The notes: a model not told the origin generated them from the sequence alone. DNA of 64,000 nt from Anoplopoma fimbria (GCF_027596085.1 NC_072469.1:19787281-19851280); one strand, 5' to 3'. Shown: positions 12,113 to 27,272, counted from the first letter of the stretch. Numbers and translations are program-made.

Positions 12113-15100
12113 CTGATATCTCATAATGTCACCACAATAATAAAAGAAGTATTCATGTCCCTAAATGTCAGAACATCCTCCTCCTTGTGTGTGACAGCCA
12201 ACTGCAAAGGCTTGTCCTATACTGAATGATTATATACAATATATTCTTAGCTGTTCTGCTTCATATGTCTGGATTCCTAAACAATATATGTGCATATATT
12301 TGTGCTTGCAATAAGAAAACTGTGACATAAGAGCGATACCTTAGGTTGGAGTTCCTCCCACAGAAAGTCAGAATGGCAACACCCACCCAACCTCCTTATC
12401 CCCCTGGTTGAATTTTTCCACAGGGACTCATTCTTGCAGCCTGACCAAGCACACATAAAGACCTGCTTCATCTCTTCACAAACATCACATCAACCCTGAA
12501 GGCTTTCCAGCCCGTTGAGCTAAGAGGCATGTTAGTAAACACTATGGGAAAAAAGACACATATGCAGGCATGCATGCATGCATGAATGGATGAACACATG
12601 CACGCATATAAAAGACCGATGGGGACTTAGACCTTTCAATGAGTGATTGTTCCGTCTCTGTTTAGGGATACAAAGGCACAGTCCATGTAAATACTATGAC
12701 GCAGGACACATCGAGACAGACAAGGGAAGTGCATCTGATCTACAGGTCCCACTGAAACTCAATACCAAATTGACAAACTGACTAGATGATGATCAATTGT
12801 TCCAATCACCTCAGTTCACTTAATTATTGTAACTGCAGTCATCCATGTCATTCACAACACTGTATGCAAGCAATTAACTTCAGATTTTCACTTACAACAA
12901 TAATCGACTGCATTAGTATAATCTGATTGTAATTTTTAAAAGTTGGCATCCATACTCATTTACATTGGCTCTTACAGTAAGTGCATACACGGAGTAATAA
13001 CAATATATAAGCATATTTGTATACTGGCAGTGTTCATATTGACATGGTTGGATTCATTTTAATGGTAAGTTTACCCACAGCTTTACAGCAAAGTTGGAGC
13101 AATTATGAAAAGCTGTGTGCAGGAGAGGAATCAATTACACACAGCTTCAGGGCAGATTATCAGACTACGGCTGGTTTAAGATAATGTCACGCTCACTATT
13201 AACTCTTTCCTGTCTTTCTTTCAACCTCAAACTTAGTTTCAATTCTTCAAGCTTCATGCCTTTCATTTCCTCGCCTCTATTCGACAGCCCATCCAATGAT
13301 TTCTACTCTTATAATTTCTTCTCTGCATGTACAGCCCTGTACTAGAAATGTATTTCCCAGATAATTTGTAAATTTCTGATGCCTTTAATCAATGCCACCA
13401 TTAGTCCAAGCATGTACATGAGTTTGTGTGTTACACACTCCAGCTATGGCCTAGATACCCACAGTTCTATACGTCTGCAGCCTCTTTATCACGCCTCTTC
13501 CCAAAATCTTTTCTCCTCTCTGTGAACCCCAAGCTAAAATGAAGCCTCGGGGCGATGGGAAGACTTCTCTTTGAACCAACTTTGGCTGGTGACGATTATC
13601 CAACGGGCCAATAATGAGCCCTCACTTTGGGAAACAATCCAAGTCGAATGTGTGCTCTGCTGATAACGTTTCCAATCAGAGCCGCCTGCCCGCATGGCAA
13701 CTTCATAAGAAAATGAGAAAGAGATAAAGACGGGGAGAAAATAATTCGCGTAGACTGTTTACTGCTACCTCAGCAAGGTGCTGACATAATTTAGAAAGGA
13801 GGGAATTCATTTTCATATTCTGGTATTATTGTTTTGATCATCCAGTTACTCATAACTGACGGATTCAATTCAAAGAGGAATATGAGTTTCATTTGACAAT
13901 CCCTTCTCTGAAAATGTTTTCCAGAACACTGGAACGGTGCACATGATTGGGTCAAGGGAGAAGATGTGCAACATAGGAAAGGGAAGCTCAAAATACTGAA
14001 TTTCATACCTCCGATCAGAGGCTTGAAAAAAAGTCTGATGCATACGTGCACAAAGCTAACAAAGCTAAACTAAGGTCAAAATCCTCTAAAAAAGTAAATA
14101 AAGACTGCTTTCAGACTAATTCATTCAAGTATATGTTTCCTCCCACACATTCTCACCTCAGTTAAACCATATCTCAATCCCTGTCACTCACTACATCAAA
14201 CACTCTACTGAAGCTCCATCATGCCACTTCTCCTTCCTTTCATCCCTTCATCCCAGCTCTCCAGCTACGTCGCAGATTAGCAGCTGTAGCCCTTACAAGC
14301 CAGACTAACTGGCACAGATTGTTCTTTCCTCTGCTGAATAATCTCTGGTCACACAGGAAAAGCAAACCAAATGTGCCAAGAACGCGGCTTAAGTGTCAAC
14401 CACACCGAGGGAGAAAAATGAAAGGGAATGGCTATGGCTACTGAGCAAACAACCCACACCAGTTCCTCCATTCGAGGGGAATGAGCTGTTTGTAGTGAAT
14501 GGGAGAGTCAATCTGTTGTTAAGCTGCCAAAGGGAAACAATGGCAGTCGACAAAATGCTGCAAATATGTTTCATGAATGTTAGAGATATTAGAGTGAGGC
14601 AGCAGTTATAACACCTGTGATTCAACGGATTCCCATTCCCAAACTCTTTTATATGCTCTTTTAATTGCAACCACTTTTCATACACCTTTAAAACTGATAA
14701 CTTTAAATTACTTACAGCAAATTTGCAACAGCTTCCTTTAACATTACCAGCTATGCATTTTTTTAAATTAGACAATGTGCATTTTAAAATCATCCAAAAC
14801 ACTCAACCTACATAAGCAGCTTGCAATACTTTAGCTCGCTCTTCACTTTATAATATTACAGTAGCTAGTATTGCATGGTGGCAATATGCTGTGTAGTGCA
14901 TATTAGCCGTGAATGCCGGGTGCGAGAGGATGTGCTGCTGTATATTAAGAGGAGGACAGGGATAGCCGCCAGGGAACAAATGGCTATTTCTGAGGCAACA
15001 AAGACGCAGAGCTACAGAAGAGCATCGCACACTGAATTCCCCTGTGATGAGAGAGGAGAGCTGCATGCAGAGAAAAGTGAGAGGAATGAATATGGATAAT

Positions 15101-15269
15101 ACAGACAGAGAGGAATAATTAGGGCTGAACCAAGCAGAAGAGAGGAGGGAGTTATTTTTGGTAGATGCCAATTCAATTACATGGGACGGGGCTTGGCTGT
15201 GGTTCTGACATAATGGGGGCTCCTCCTGACCGGGACTCCAGATCCCTATTAGACTCTGAAGGAGCCGGA

Positions 15270-15385
<116 letters not shown>

Positions 15386-15451
15386 ATGTGGATCCATGAA
15401 AGATTTAACACTTGTCACATTACACCACATGATGCATACACATACATAGAT

Positions 15452-15454
<3 letters not shown>

Positions 15455-15482
<28 letters not shown>
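15455..15482. repeat. (TC)14 microsatellite
   Basis: Perfect TC run 72 bases after the GT microsatellite, forming a compound simple-sequence block. Confidence 0.95.
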
Positions 15483-15486
<4 letters not shown>

Positions 15487-18400
15487 AATCAATCTGCTAC
15501 ACACTCTGGTAAAAGCAGGAGGAGGGAATTTCCACTTCACAAACACAGATATGGAGACAGAATCAAATTCACACACAGCTGCAGTGTGACTGATGGTTGT
15601 GTGACATACACCTCAGTGGTTCATTTTCAGGTCCAGGGAGAGCAGCTTTTGTTAGAAGAGAAGGCAGAATATGGTATTGACTGTAGATGAAAAGCTATTG
15701 ATTGCAGCCTGAGAAAGGACGGTATTTCTTAACTGCACAGCACTTTTGATTTGAGTCTCACAACGGCCGCTAATGACAGAGAGCAGGAAGGCAGCACATT
15801 TTATCAGTGCTAAGTGCATTTTGAACGAGTGCATCAATTCAATCCATCAATGATGTACTTGCAAATTTGAGATTTATAAAGACTACACAAAGCTAGAACT
15901 GCAAAGTGAAAGATTTAAGAGCAGAATAAAGAAAAGGTTGAATAATAAAAGGGTGAAGAAAACAAACAAAATGATCATGACAGATTGTCTGTGTAGCCGT
16001 GTTTGCACACAGATCAGTGTGGATAACAAACCAACAAGCCTAATGCACTTCCCATGGCTGACAGACATACATATTGGCTTTATGATAATACAGTGCGGGG
16101 GGCAAATCAATAGAGTCAACACGGCATCGACACTCGTACTGTGCTTCATGGTGCTCGTCAGGATCTATGAACTTTCTGCAGGCCATTCACACCTGCAGTA
16201 CTTACAGACATAAAAAGCAATATGAAAATATCTGTAGTCAGTCTGCATGGGAAAGAGTTCCTGGATCTGTTAATGATGTAGTCAAACCTTCACCAAGAGC
16301 ATACGCTGCATACACACAGATCAGAGAAGCTTTTTAAGATCTACGACATGCGTCCTAACATAAAGGAGATCGACAGGAGTTGACCATATTAGTAACATTG
16401 GTAGATTGTATTCAAATTATAATACAATTAAATCAGAATACAACACTGAATTCTATGAGAGTCTGAACTGGTGAACGGGCATTAATTAATAAAGTTAGCA
16501 TTCAAAAACTGTCATTTTATCTGCACATCATTTTGGTGAAATGGCTTAAACATCATAAAGCTTTCTTATAATGGCTGCTGTGAGCTGCAGTGAACTCTGT
16601 GATGTTCAAGTGTCCTCAGATAATCCAATACAACCACTCATAAATACAATTATATCAGCCTCTACACACACATAATACTCTATTAATGATATCTGGACAG
16701 CTTACACCACAGGGAGTCCAGACCACATGGTGGTCTTGTCCTTTCAATCCAAACATGTTCATTTCCAGTGTGGTTATTATTTCCTGAGGCGTTCTTGCAG
16801 ATAAAAGTTTTTTTTTAATATCAGGTGGAAGTGTGGCGGCAGGAGCCTGTGTGTAATCTTGCAGCAACTCAAAAATGTACACTGAGGCACTTGTGTTCCA
16901 CCAAACCAAAACATATGCTCACATGCACACAAATTGCTCTGCGGCAAACAATTGCACAAGTCATGCTTCTGGGATTTAGAGCAGAGGGAGTGACTGAAAA
17001 GGGGAACAGGCTTTATAGAGAGTAAATCACATCACTATGTCCTTGCTTTGGTCACCTTGGGTTTCTTGAAGCAGTCGAGTTAGAGGGAAAGAGAGTGAGG
17101 AAAAAACTGAGTGGGGTAAAGAGATTTATCACAGCTGGACAGGTGTAGCTGAGGCAGAGGTTGAATGACCGGTACTACCTGGGAGATTACCGCTACATGA
17201 AAGGAGACTTTAAAGTGTTCTGCTAAAGCTTTAACTGCACTTTAACTCACCTTTTTTTTGCAGCAACACCAGGAGGAGTTGCTGCAAAACATGCATGTTT
17301 GATATGCTGAGAGTGAGACGCACATGCGCTCATTCTTCCAAGCATGCATGTCACATTGTTTGGACACTCTCAACACAAACCCACACACTCTAGAGTGACA
17401 TAAGCCACATGGAATAACAGTGATATTGCATAAAGCTAGGCAGGAAATGCCTCGTTGGATAAAAGAATAAATGCCTTTCAGCTAAAAGTAAAAGTAATCA
17501 ATGATGTGCAGTCAGGGTAGGCAGAGTAGCTATGGTTATAATCAAACAAATAAATGTACACTATTTAAATTCCATCTTGTTCAGATCCATTTGTTATAAT
17601 CAAAATAAAATAATATGAGAGTAACAGCAAGGAGAGGATCTTCCTTCTTTTTCCACTCTCTTTTCAACGTAAACGCGCTCTTTCATCCTCTGTGTCTGAC
17701 AATACATATTAGAATTATAGGGTTATATACAAATGTCTCAAAATGTGTTAAAATGTTCACACACACAACGGATTTTTGCCAATTTGGGCTTTGAGTCTAT
17801 TTTGACTTGGTCTTGAATGTGCTGGGTCTTGGACTTGACCGAGGGGGTCGCCTGCAGCTCTGGAACTAGGATGTCCCTGGCCAGTTATCTTTTCAATAAC
17901 TCAATCTAATGAAGTAACAAACCCCAGAGTCAGGGATGGCAAGGACTGACACAGCCTTGACTCTCCATCCATTCCCCTTCATTGGTAACCTGACATTGAC
18001 TCATAGGTCACACTGTAGCTTATGTCCTTAAAGAGCAGAATGACAGCTCCTTGAAAATAGGTGCCCCAGTATATCTTATGGTGTGTGTTAGACAGTCAAA
18101 TAATGTTCAGCAAGTTTTTAAAACACTATTAAATGTCCTTATACATGATGAGAATTAAATAAAAGCTGTAAATTTAATAAATAGCAGTTTAATACTAACA
18201 ACTTTATTTTTATTTTTAATTGGTGTAATAACTTTCTTCAGAATTACTTATATTATCACAATGTAAATAAAAGGTCAGCTACACCTTTTATGAAGTAATA
18301 AATACTGGTATATTATGTAATGGGATGCCGTAACCTTATCTGAAATTTCATTATATTACGTTTTATTACATTTTTAATCATTTAAAGTAAAATATTCAAG

Positions 18401-20184
18401 ACATTTTGACAATTACATTAACCAGCATTATTTTCTGTTGCAGTGCAACTACTCACTCATTCCCAGCATGATGTCTATGTACTTTCTCTCTGTCACACTC
18501 CATTCACTGATATGGCACATCTCTTGAACACTCAGTTGAGATCCAACACTAGCAGATCACAGATTTGGCATCCTACTCCAGTCTGCGTGCAAGGGCACGC
18601 TGTGTGTTTACTTCACCATCAGCGAGTGTCAACCTTCACAACCCCAACTCTCTACTGAACAGACAGCCTCGATGGCAGCCATTTATCTCCCCATCTGATT
18701 GCCATCAGCTGTCTCCTACTGCCAAGGAATAGGGCTGCATCCGACACACAAGAAACAGGTCGCTTTCATTTTGAAAAAGGCTGAATAATTTCCTAAAACA
18801 GCTAAGCATTGTAGTTTTCAGTTAATTTGACTGGCAGGAATACATTGCGCAAATTTCTTAGGGACTATTTTCAGCTGCGGATTTAGTGAGTATTTATTTT
18901 CCCCACCACGAAGTATGTGGTATTTACTCAAATATAAAAACAGTCCTTCTGCCCCCTGGCGCTCACATATCACTCAATGTTGCTTTAAACACAATAGCTG
19001 TATGAAAAGTAGGTCTATTATTGAGAAGCTACACAAGAATTTAGCTGTGTCAAAATGAAAAAAACACCAAAAAACAAAGCTAAATGTAAGACAACAACAA
19101 CAACAGAAAATCATACACACAGAAAGCTGTTGGCGAATTCAAGTGGTCTCGATTCTAGCCTCTTATAATTCAGCTGTGTCTGAGGATGACCTTCTAAAGC
19201 GACTTTTCCATTCATTATGATCTAGCCTCTGAGCTTTGGAAGACACCACAGCTTGAAAACTGACAGTAACAAACAGTATGCCAATTCATCTCATAGCTGC
19301 CTTTAATGAGTGCAACTACATTAAAAACTGTAATTGCATTATAAAACGTTGTGTGTTGCAGCTTAATTATTCCCCAGAGGAATGACAGTTCAACATCCAC
19401 AGAACGTTCTGGCACCCTGTCAAAGCACCATTTTTTTTAAACAAAGAGTGTGCAGCTAAATCATTAACATCATTTTACCTACAAGTACAATACATCAAAT
19501 TATAATTAATGAATAAAATGAGTAAAAAATCAAGACACTAAATACTGCACTGACATAGTTGTTTCTGATGCCTCTAAAACTTTCTTTTCCACCGAACAGA
19601 ACAGTAAATCTTCAAATCTACGGCTGCTACTTTATCTCACTTCTTTAAAGTGGATCGGACATGTGACCTATATGTGAACTTATAAGTGGATCCTGCTTTG
19701 CGGTGATATATAAATCTTCATTAAAAACCACAAGACACTACGGTAGATTGAAAGTGTGTGTAATAGTGTGGTTTTCACACACTACCCACACATGTACATG
19801 ACAAATTGTTCCCTCAAGTGTCTTGTAGATGTTAATGAGGATTAACCTGGCTGGCATAGACACAGACTGAAAGAATTATGAGCCTTTGCCAAGGAAGATT
19901 TCAAAATGGATTCTGATAGAGTGTATAGATCAGACTCTGATTTATCTCGCCAGAAATGGCCTCAAAAATGAACACGTCTCTTGAAGAATGACTGCAGATA
20001 ATGTTAGAAGTCATTAGCTATTTAAAACGCAGTCAACTACTTAACAAAGGAAATCAATGAGCATTCATGTCTCTTTAAAATGGGATGTCCTCCTAGCAAT
20101 TTATGGTTGATTGAATTGATTGGCATTATGGGTATTAGAATCATTGGCTTTGATAACAAAAGTTTGATAAGAAGATCAATACTA

Positions 20185-20330
20185 CTGTCTTGTCTGCCCA
20201 TTGAGCTATAGCCAGAAGTGATTAGCTTATCGTAGCAGTGGTAAACAGCTAGCATGGCTCTGTCCAAAGTAAAATAACATTTCCAACCTACTTGCAGTGA
20301 TAAACCAAGCTAAGCCAATTACCCCTGACT
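20185..20330 (-). mobile_element. Fragment of teleost non-autonomous repeat family (copy A)
   Basis: Contains ATAGCCAGAAGTGATTAGCT, then GTGGTAAACAGCTAGCATGG and CTCTGTCCAAAG. These match the characteristic block (agccagcagtcggttagctt ... ggaaacagctagcctggctc ... tgtccaaagg) of a dispersed repeat I recall from perch-like fish, in reverse orientation. Edges are approximate. Confidence 0.55.
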
Positions 20331-20394
20331 GTAGATTAGCCTAGTACATAGGCCCGACTACACACGGACAAAAGATATCTAGATATTTTAGGGC

Positions 20395-20690
20395 GTCTTA
20401 TCCATGGTTAAAGTAGTAGATTATCATTTCGGGAAACATGAATAGTCTTAGTCTGAGAGCTAGATAGGTTTACTCTTATGTCTGTCCATTAAGTATATAT
20501 GTTGGAGCCATTAAATGATTACCTTACTTCAGCATTGCATAATGTCTTGAAAAAGGGAAAGAAATATTCTAACAATTTAATTGGTAATCTTTCAATGTGC
20601 TTGTGTCAGAGTAATTTCACCCTGCTACGGTTCTTTATGCTAAACTAAGATAATTCACTGCTGGCTGAAGCATAATATTTAGCAGACAAA
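20395..20690 (+). mobile_element. Degenerate copy B of the same repeat family
   Basis: Begins with GGTTAAAGTAGTAGATTATC and includes TGTCCATTAAGTATATATGT, TGGAGCC, then TTTATGCTAAACTAAGATAA and GCTGGCTG. It aligns in the same order with copy C just downstream, so the two form an old direct tandem arrangement. Confidence 0.55.
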
Positions 20691-20711
20691 ATGTGATATC
20701 CTACTAACAAT

Positions 20712-20985
20712 ACACGGTTAAAGGAGTAGATTGTCATTTTGTTAAAAAAAATAGGAAAAATCATTATCCTATTGGCTGTCTTCAGTTAGACCACTGTTAT
20801 GTCTGACCATTAAGTATAAACTTGGAGCATGAAGACTGAAAGCAGGGAAAATAGATAGCTTTGATCTATCCAAAATCTATTTAAATGTGTTAATTGGTGA
20901 GCTTTAGAGATGCTGGCAGGTGTATTGAACTTTGGAAAAAGCTACCTGCTTCCCGTCTTTATGCTATGCTAAGATAATCTGAGCA
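20712..20985 (+). mobile_element. Degenerate copy C of the same repeat family
   Basis: Contains ACACGGTTAAAGGAGTAGAT, TGACCATTAAGTATAAACTT, GGAGC, TTGGTGAGCTTTAGAGATGC, TGGCAGGTG, CCCGTCTTTATGCTATGCTA and AGATAATC. The piece 'gtgagctttagaggtgctgg' is diagnostic of the family as I remember it. Confidence 0.6.
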
Positions 20986-21317
20986 TACTGTATGGGATCG
21001 GATAGGGTCTCTTGTGTCCTTTAAGTATCAGTGTGATCAGATGATGAAAGAACAATTACTGTTTGCCTCGCGCCACAGTGGAAGAAGACAGACACCACTG
21101 AAAGGGGACAATCAATAGGAGACAATAAGAGACAGTGGGGTGGGGTGGGGTGAAAATGAGATGAAAGAAAGCAAACAGAGGGAGTCAAGGTGGGAGATAG
21201 AGGGAATGATAGTTAGGGTAAACAAAGGGGGAGGAACAGTGGATTGGAGCAAACAAACAGGGATTTCCAGATGAAAGTGGTTAGAAAGCAGAGAAGAAAA
21301 CAGATTATTTTGGAAAG

Positions 21318-21320
<3 letters not shown>

Positions 21321-21372
<52 letters not shown>
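21321..21372. repeat. (GT)26 microsatellite
   Basis: Perfect GT run. A short GGGGTGGGGTGGGG block lies 170 bases upstream (21136-21152). Confidence 0.97.
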
Positions 21373-22574
21373 ATGCAGTTTACAGCACACATGGATGAGT
21401 CATAGCTGGGCTCATGCTGATCGCTACCAGTCAGTATGGAGGAATAGCCCAACAATTTGGATCCAACTCGTACATTTTATCATTTCTAAAAAGGGGGTCT
21501 TATTTTAATGCCATATACGTTCACATAGATTCTCCCTCTACACTTTGCATTTGTCATTAACAAAACTGTGCATGAGCATTATTCTACAAACATCTGTTTA
21601 TGTGTTTGTGTATCAGCAGACTGGCACAAACAGTTGGGATGACATGCAGAGATGATCATCCATGCACTGCAGCTTAATGCTGAACAAATCCTTATCTAGA
21701 CATTAATCCCCATATTAAGACAGGCTTAGCTGCTGCGTTACGATACCTTGCTGGGTATGAGCATGCTGAGTTTCATTTCAGGAAAAAGACAAGACAGAAA
21801 TTTTAATTTCAACAAGAGATTTCTATGTCAGATACCTATAAAATGCCATCTACAAAATCTGGAGGATAATATGTCCATTATTTGAGATAATCTTGGTCAT
21901 AAATGTGTATGTGATGCAGGGAAGGGAGTCTTGATTTGGAGGGGTAATGCAATAATGAGAAAGCGGTTCATCATGTCACTGTGGTGATGCGTTCATACGT
22001 GACAGCCATGCTGAGGAATCTTAATTCTAAATCTCCTGACAAATGAATACAAAGTCAATCTCCTTAGCATGTGCTGCCGTCGTTATGGCAACAGCGAATG
22101 ACTGACAAGGTGGCATTAACGAGAGTCACAGGTAAGGGTAGTTAAGGAGCGCCCCCTAACAAACTAAACTCTGCTCCCTCCTTGACTCAATTTATTGGGT
22201 TTTTCCCTCAATTCCCATCCACCTTCCCCGTACTCCTCTCAATATCACTTTCACTGTCAGTCTTGTGTTTGTTTTCAACACACACACGGCCCTACACACA
22301 AGGATTCTGTAGGCCTGAAACTCCACACAGTGGTGGGCTGTATCAATCTATGAATCACTGCTGCATCCTGCTGCTACTGTAGCTTCACTTGTGTCCCACA
22401 CAGTTTGATTCACACACAGCTACAGGCCTAATAGCACCCGTTACCCTCTCTACTGTCACCTCTGAGCCATCGCACCCCTCACACCTCTACACCAAACTGT
22501 GGGATGTAAATGGATGCTGTCATCTCACCAAGCCAATAGAAAACTGCTAAAGTCTAAAGTCTGTTAACTTTATT

Positions 22575-22760
22575 TATTAATAAGGTAAAAAATTAAAGAA
22601 AAAATGGGGATACATTTTGGGATATAAACTTATTCACTTTCTTACTGAGAGTGAGATGAGAAGATCACTGCCATGTCAAAATATGAAGCCACAGCCAGCA
22701 GTCGGTTAACTTAGCTTAGCATAAAGACTGAAAAACAGAGGGGAATAGCTATAGCCTGAC
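22575..22760 (-). mobile_element. Repeat-family copy D, reverse orientation
   Basis: Contains ACATTTTGGGATATAAACTT, ATTCACTTTCTTACTGAGAG, TGAGATGAGAAGATCACTGC, CAGCCAGCAGTCGGTTAACT and TAGCTTAGCATAAAGACTG, in the order expected for the family read backwards. Confidence 0.7.
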
Positions 22761-23012
22761 AATTGTAATGCAAGGGGGAAAAAAAGGAATTTCCACGTAT
22801 GCTTCTCAAGAGTTACAAAATATACTATAAAACTGCTTTGAAAGGAAACGACAATTTTGTCTCGTTACTTATACTCCATGTGACTGGTAAATTAAATTTG
22901 ATATGTAAAATAACTGTGGAGTGTCTCTTTAAACAAACAATAGAATATGTTTGTTACCTCATGATGGAGCAATGCTTTATAGTCTTTATGCTCATCTGAA
23001 CAAGCCAACTAT

Positions 23013-23099
23013 TTCATTTTTACCGTACATTATAGAGATATCAATCTTCTCATAACTTTTGGCAAGAAATAGAATATTAATGTTGAACTATTCTTTTAA
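23013..23099 (+). mobile_element. Repeat-family copy E, terminal fragment
   Basis: Contains TTTACCGTACATTATAGAGA, TATCAATCTTCTCATAACTT, TTGGCAAGAAATAGAATATT and GTTGAACTATTCTTTTAAC, the 3' end of the same family in forward orientation. With copy D it leaves an inverted pair around about 250 bases of other sequence. Confidence 0.65.
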
Positions 23100-24251
23100 C
23101 AATTACACAAACATGTACAAGCTTATCAAAAGGATAGAATCTGAAACATTTCTGAAGGAGTTTGCTTGTAACATATCACATCTCCTTGACATTGTGACAG
23201 GAAAGCATCAATAAAGCTATAACCTTATACTGTACTGTATCTCACAACATCCCGAGGCTGTGATGAAGGTTATACCAGAGCTATCGTAATGCAGGTCACT
23301 GTAGAGGTGTGGCAGGATATGTGGAGCCCCAAGGAGCTTGTGGTAAACAGAATTTGTGCCACTGCAGCTATACCGGCAAGTACAAAACAATAAAGTATCC
23401 GCAGTTAGCCCAAACCGACTCCATAAAATATCACCATAATATAATATTTCAGAGGACAACACACAATTCAACAGGTGCTAGGAGAGATAAAGAAGGAGGA
23501 AGGTGAAGGGGAAGGGCAGAGAAGGTTTACATATATTGGGGTGTCAAGGGTCTATTAGCAAGGAAGGACAACTATTTTATGTTTTTTTGTTATTGTGTAC
23601 ATCGCATTATGTCCGCCTATATTTGAGCAAGCACAAGCAAATCATCTATTTATACAAATACTAGAGAGTGTTTAGTCAATGCTGCAGTTAGCGTGACGCC
23701 TTCAACGGTTTGTTTTCTCGTGTTTTGACTGTATTATGCCCTTGACTGTTCAGTGAATCTCGTGAATGTTCTGTCAACCCCTTTTCCTATTAAAATAACG
23801 CCATAAATACTTCCAACTAGAACTGGGGTTGAGGAGAGAATTATTATTGCTGATATAACACCGAGTAGAGCACATTAAGATAATAAAGTGTCGCTAATAC
23901 AAAATGGGGCCATAAATTACAACAGAGCCGAGCAATGTGAGCCACTACAGCAAGATTTCCTTCAGGTGGAGAATGTAGCTTTGCTCAGTGTTACCTTGGG
24001 AACTAGCTTGATGAATTAACAACATCAGTCTTCATGTCATGTAGGGACTAACCAGAAACAAGACCATGATTCATAATTTATTAAATATAGACTGGGCCTC
24101 TGCTGTAAAGACCCCCAGGCACTGCTAGAGGTAAATCATGAAACAGATCTCAGATTTCACAGAATTTCCTTTTTATGGATTTGATTCTATTTGATGTTTA
24201 CCTTTCATTAAATAATATTATTTGCCAATGCTTCATGACTTGTGTGTGCAC

Positions 24252-24270
24252 TTATATATACATATATATA
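24252..24270. repeat. Short alternating TA/CA tract
   Basis: TATATATACATATATATA; low complexity only. Confidence 0.8.
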
Positions 24271-25103
24271 AACACAAAAAAAAGAAATGTTCAAGGAAAC
24301 GTTCAACTTTCCGTCTGACTTTGTCTTTCCTTTAGACAAATCTCGAGGGGAAACTGACATTTTCAGAGACCGAGTGTTCATCCAAAGCTGTGTTGGTACA
24401 AAATATTAAAAACCTGCTCCTACATGAAACTGTTGGTGCCGTAACTCCTCAGTAAAACTCCCATGCCTTACTGATTTTAATCTTTAATATACAATTCAGG
24501 CCTGAAGAGCCTATGGAGAAGATTGAAAGATGAAGAAAAGTTTTCAGTTTTGATAAACTGGAGATAGGTTAGTCCAAGAACGCCTCCAACATCACTGATG
24601 CCAACTTTCATAGAGTTTAAAAACAATGTCAGAAAGTTAAGATTGGCCTAATACTGAAACTTAAAGATGACTTTTACAATAATAATAATAACTTTTCAAG
24701 CAGTTGGGGGCAGCGGAACAATATATTTTTTCTTTGACCAAAAGCAGCACTGATTAGAGCATTCAGAGTGAACCAAAACTGTAAAGTCGTGGGCTGTTAG
24801 TAGGTCTGAGTATTTATGAATATAAAAATATTGATGAATGCAGCTTTAATCCCTTCTAACTGATAACCCAATTCTAGCCATGTGTCAGAAAATGTTAAAT
24901 CTCATGCCTCCCACTTGCATTTTCTATTAATTTTTGTGGAGATTATTTTTTATTTTTAGTCATTAATCATCAATGATGTTTTATGCACAGGCTGAGGCTC
25001 ACTGGATGCACTTTGTGTCTCACAAACAGCTAAATCTGCCATTAGTGATAATATACCTCCCATAACAACAAGCCTAGCAGACTATACAAACACAAGCCCA
25101 GGC

Positions 25104-25242
<139 letters not shown>

Positions 25243-27272
25243 AACCCAAACCCATCTCCACAAAATCTGATTTTCTTTCTTTTTGTTGTTCATGACAATG
25301 TATGGTTTTGTTGTTATTATATACCATATCTTGTTAAAATATTTTTAAATATTATGTAGTCATATCTTATCTTATTATTTTTGTGTTCTCTGTAATATTG
25401 TGAAATTTTAATATTGCATAGGTGGAGGCTTCAAATAAGCCCAGTGGGTTTTTTGCCTCTTCCTGCACTGTGATATTATTTATCCCTGTAATGTTTGTGT
25501 ATTTTTGTAAACTAAACTATAGAGAAGGGATGCATTCGTGCCCAAGGAAGGTCATTTTACTATTGTGTTATACAATCACTGTAAGTCTGAGTCGTCCTGT
25601 TCCCTAACAACTCATGGTTCCTAAATGCACCAGGGTGACCGTGCAAGTTTGCTTCAACATTATTTTTTAACTAAACATTAATGCTGTAGTTTGTCTGGAG
25701 AGAACAATGCATAGAATAAAAGTGGAAAAGTGTCTCACAATTAGGAGGAAATGTAAGAGGAAAATAAGGAGAACAGTTGATTTATTGCCCTCATGTAATA
25801 TTCATGCTTAGAAGGAATAAAGGTTTCTTTTTTTCAAAGTTGTGCATTTACTCAGGTAATCGGGTGTGGAGAGAAAAGTTCCTGTATGAATATGAACATT
25901 ATGAAAGAGTGGTACCACCAGGGTATGTATCTGCTAATATTACTTACTGTCAACAGAAACCATCAAGGCAAATTACTTAATGGATTGCTTAGCCTTCAGG
26001 TCTCAAGACATACACTTATTAGAGCAGTGCAGCAAATGTATCTTCCATTTTGAATACAACACAGAAAAACAAGCTCCTTCAGCAGCATTAATGAAAATAA
26101 TTGATCATCATATGGAACTGTGGTGAAGTATTGCTCCACGTAAAAACAATGCAAAAACTAACAGGCACCAAAGAGATCACTGTACAGGAGTGCACTCTCC
26201 CAGTGTGTACACATTATTTCTGGCCCACAATCTAACACTGGTAAGACCTACATGGAGAGAGCAGATATGGAGCTGAACGGAGCCGCACTTCTGTACTGCT
26301 GCACTACAGTGCAGTGACCCCGGCCTTGCATGTCACATCGCTGCAGTACAGACAATTTAGCTCCACGCACCCGACGAGCACGCTTCTAAATCAGTGTTTA
26401 ATCACTAGAATGACAAGCTCAGCTAATTATTGCCCTCCATCTCACCCACATCCTCCCGCTCTCTTCCCCTGTCAACTCGTCCTGCGGTGTGCTGCCTGCT
26501 CAAGTACTCAGGCGACGACTGGCTATTTCGAGCTACTCTGTCGTCTGGAGCTATGTTAAATGAGTGTCTTCTTTTGGCCTGCTAATTATTACGATGATCC
26601 GGCACCGCTCAAGGATACAAAACTCACCGCTTGTTTGTGTTTGTGTGATCCAAACAGCCTGTCTGTGCTGTGATAGCTTGCTGCCAGTGAAAACATGGTC
26701 CAGTTTGACTGGATGTCTGAAAGAGTTTCTCTTAACAGAGAACTTTTAAATGCCTTAAAATGTTAGTGTTAACCTTGTAAGAGCATTTCTAAATCAATAA
26801 AAAATGATTCTCTGATTTAAAAATGTGTTTCCTTACAACAAGGAAACACACAAGGACAGACCCATGGACACATGATCAACAACTGCAAGCAGCCACAAGA
26901 CACTTTGAGCCACTGAGACACTCTTGAGTTGTTGTTGTGTGTCTCTATGGATAAATCTTCAGGATGCCTAAGGAACTGAAAGAAGGGAGGAATGACTTGT
27001 TCTCAGGGATAATATCCAACAGAAGCCTCTGTTTTGACTGCCTAAACTCTCTCAAAAATAAGATAAATGCTAAATTTTGCAGGGTGACACCTTCAAAATA
27101 ATATGCTTTTAAAGGCCACACTGAAGCCCAATAAGATTTTGGAGACGTAAAAATCAACTCTCATCGTTTACACAACATTAATGGTATGAGAACAATCCTT
27201 TTCTGTACAATAGGATGATCACAAAATATCCTTAGACATAAAGCTCATGAGGCCAAGTTGAGAAAAACAGCA

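Noticed and set aside
14389..14802. 137-codon minus-strand frame
   Set aside because: Low-complexity, no domain, no splice context; consistent with chance in AT-rich intron DNA.
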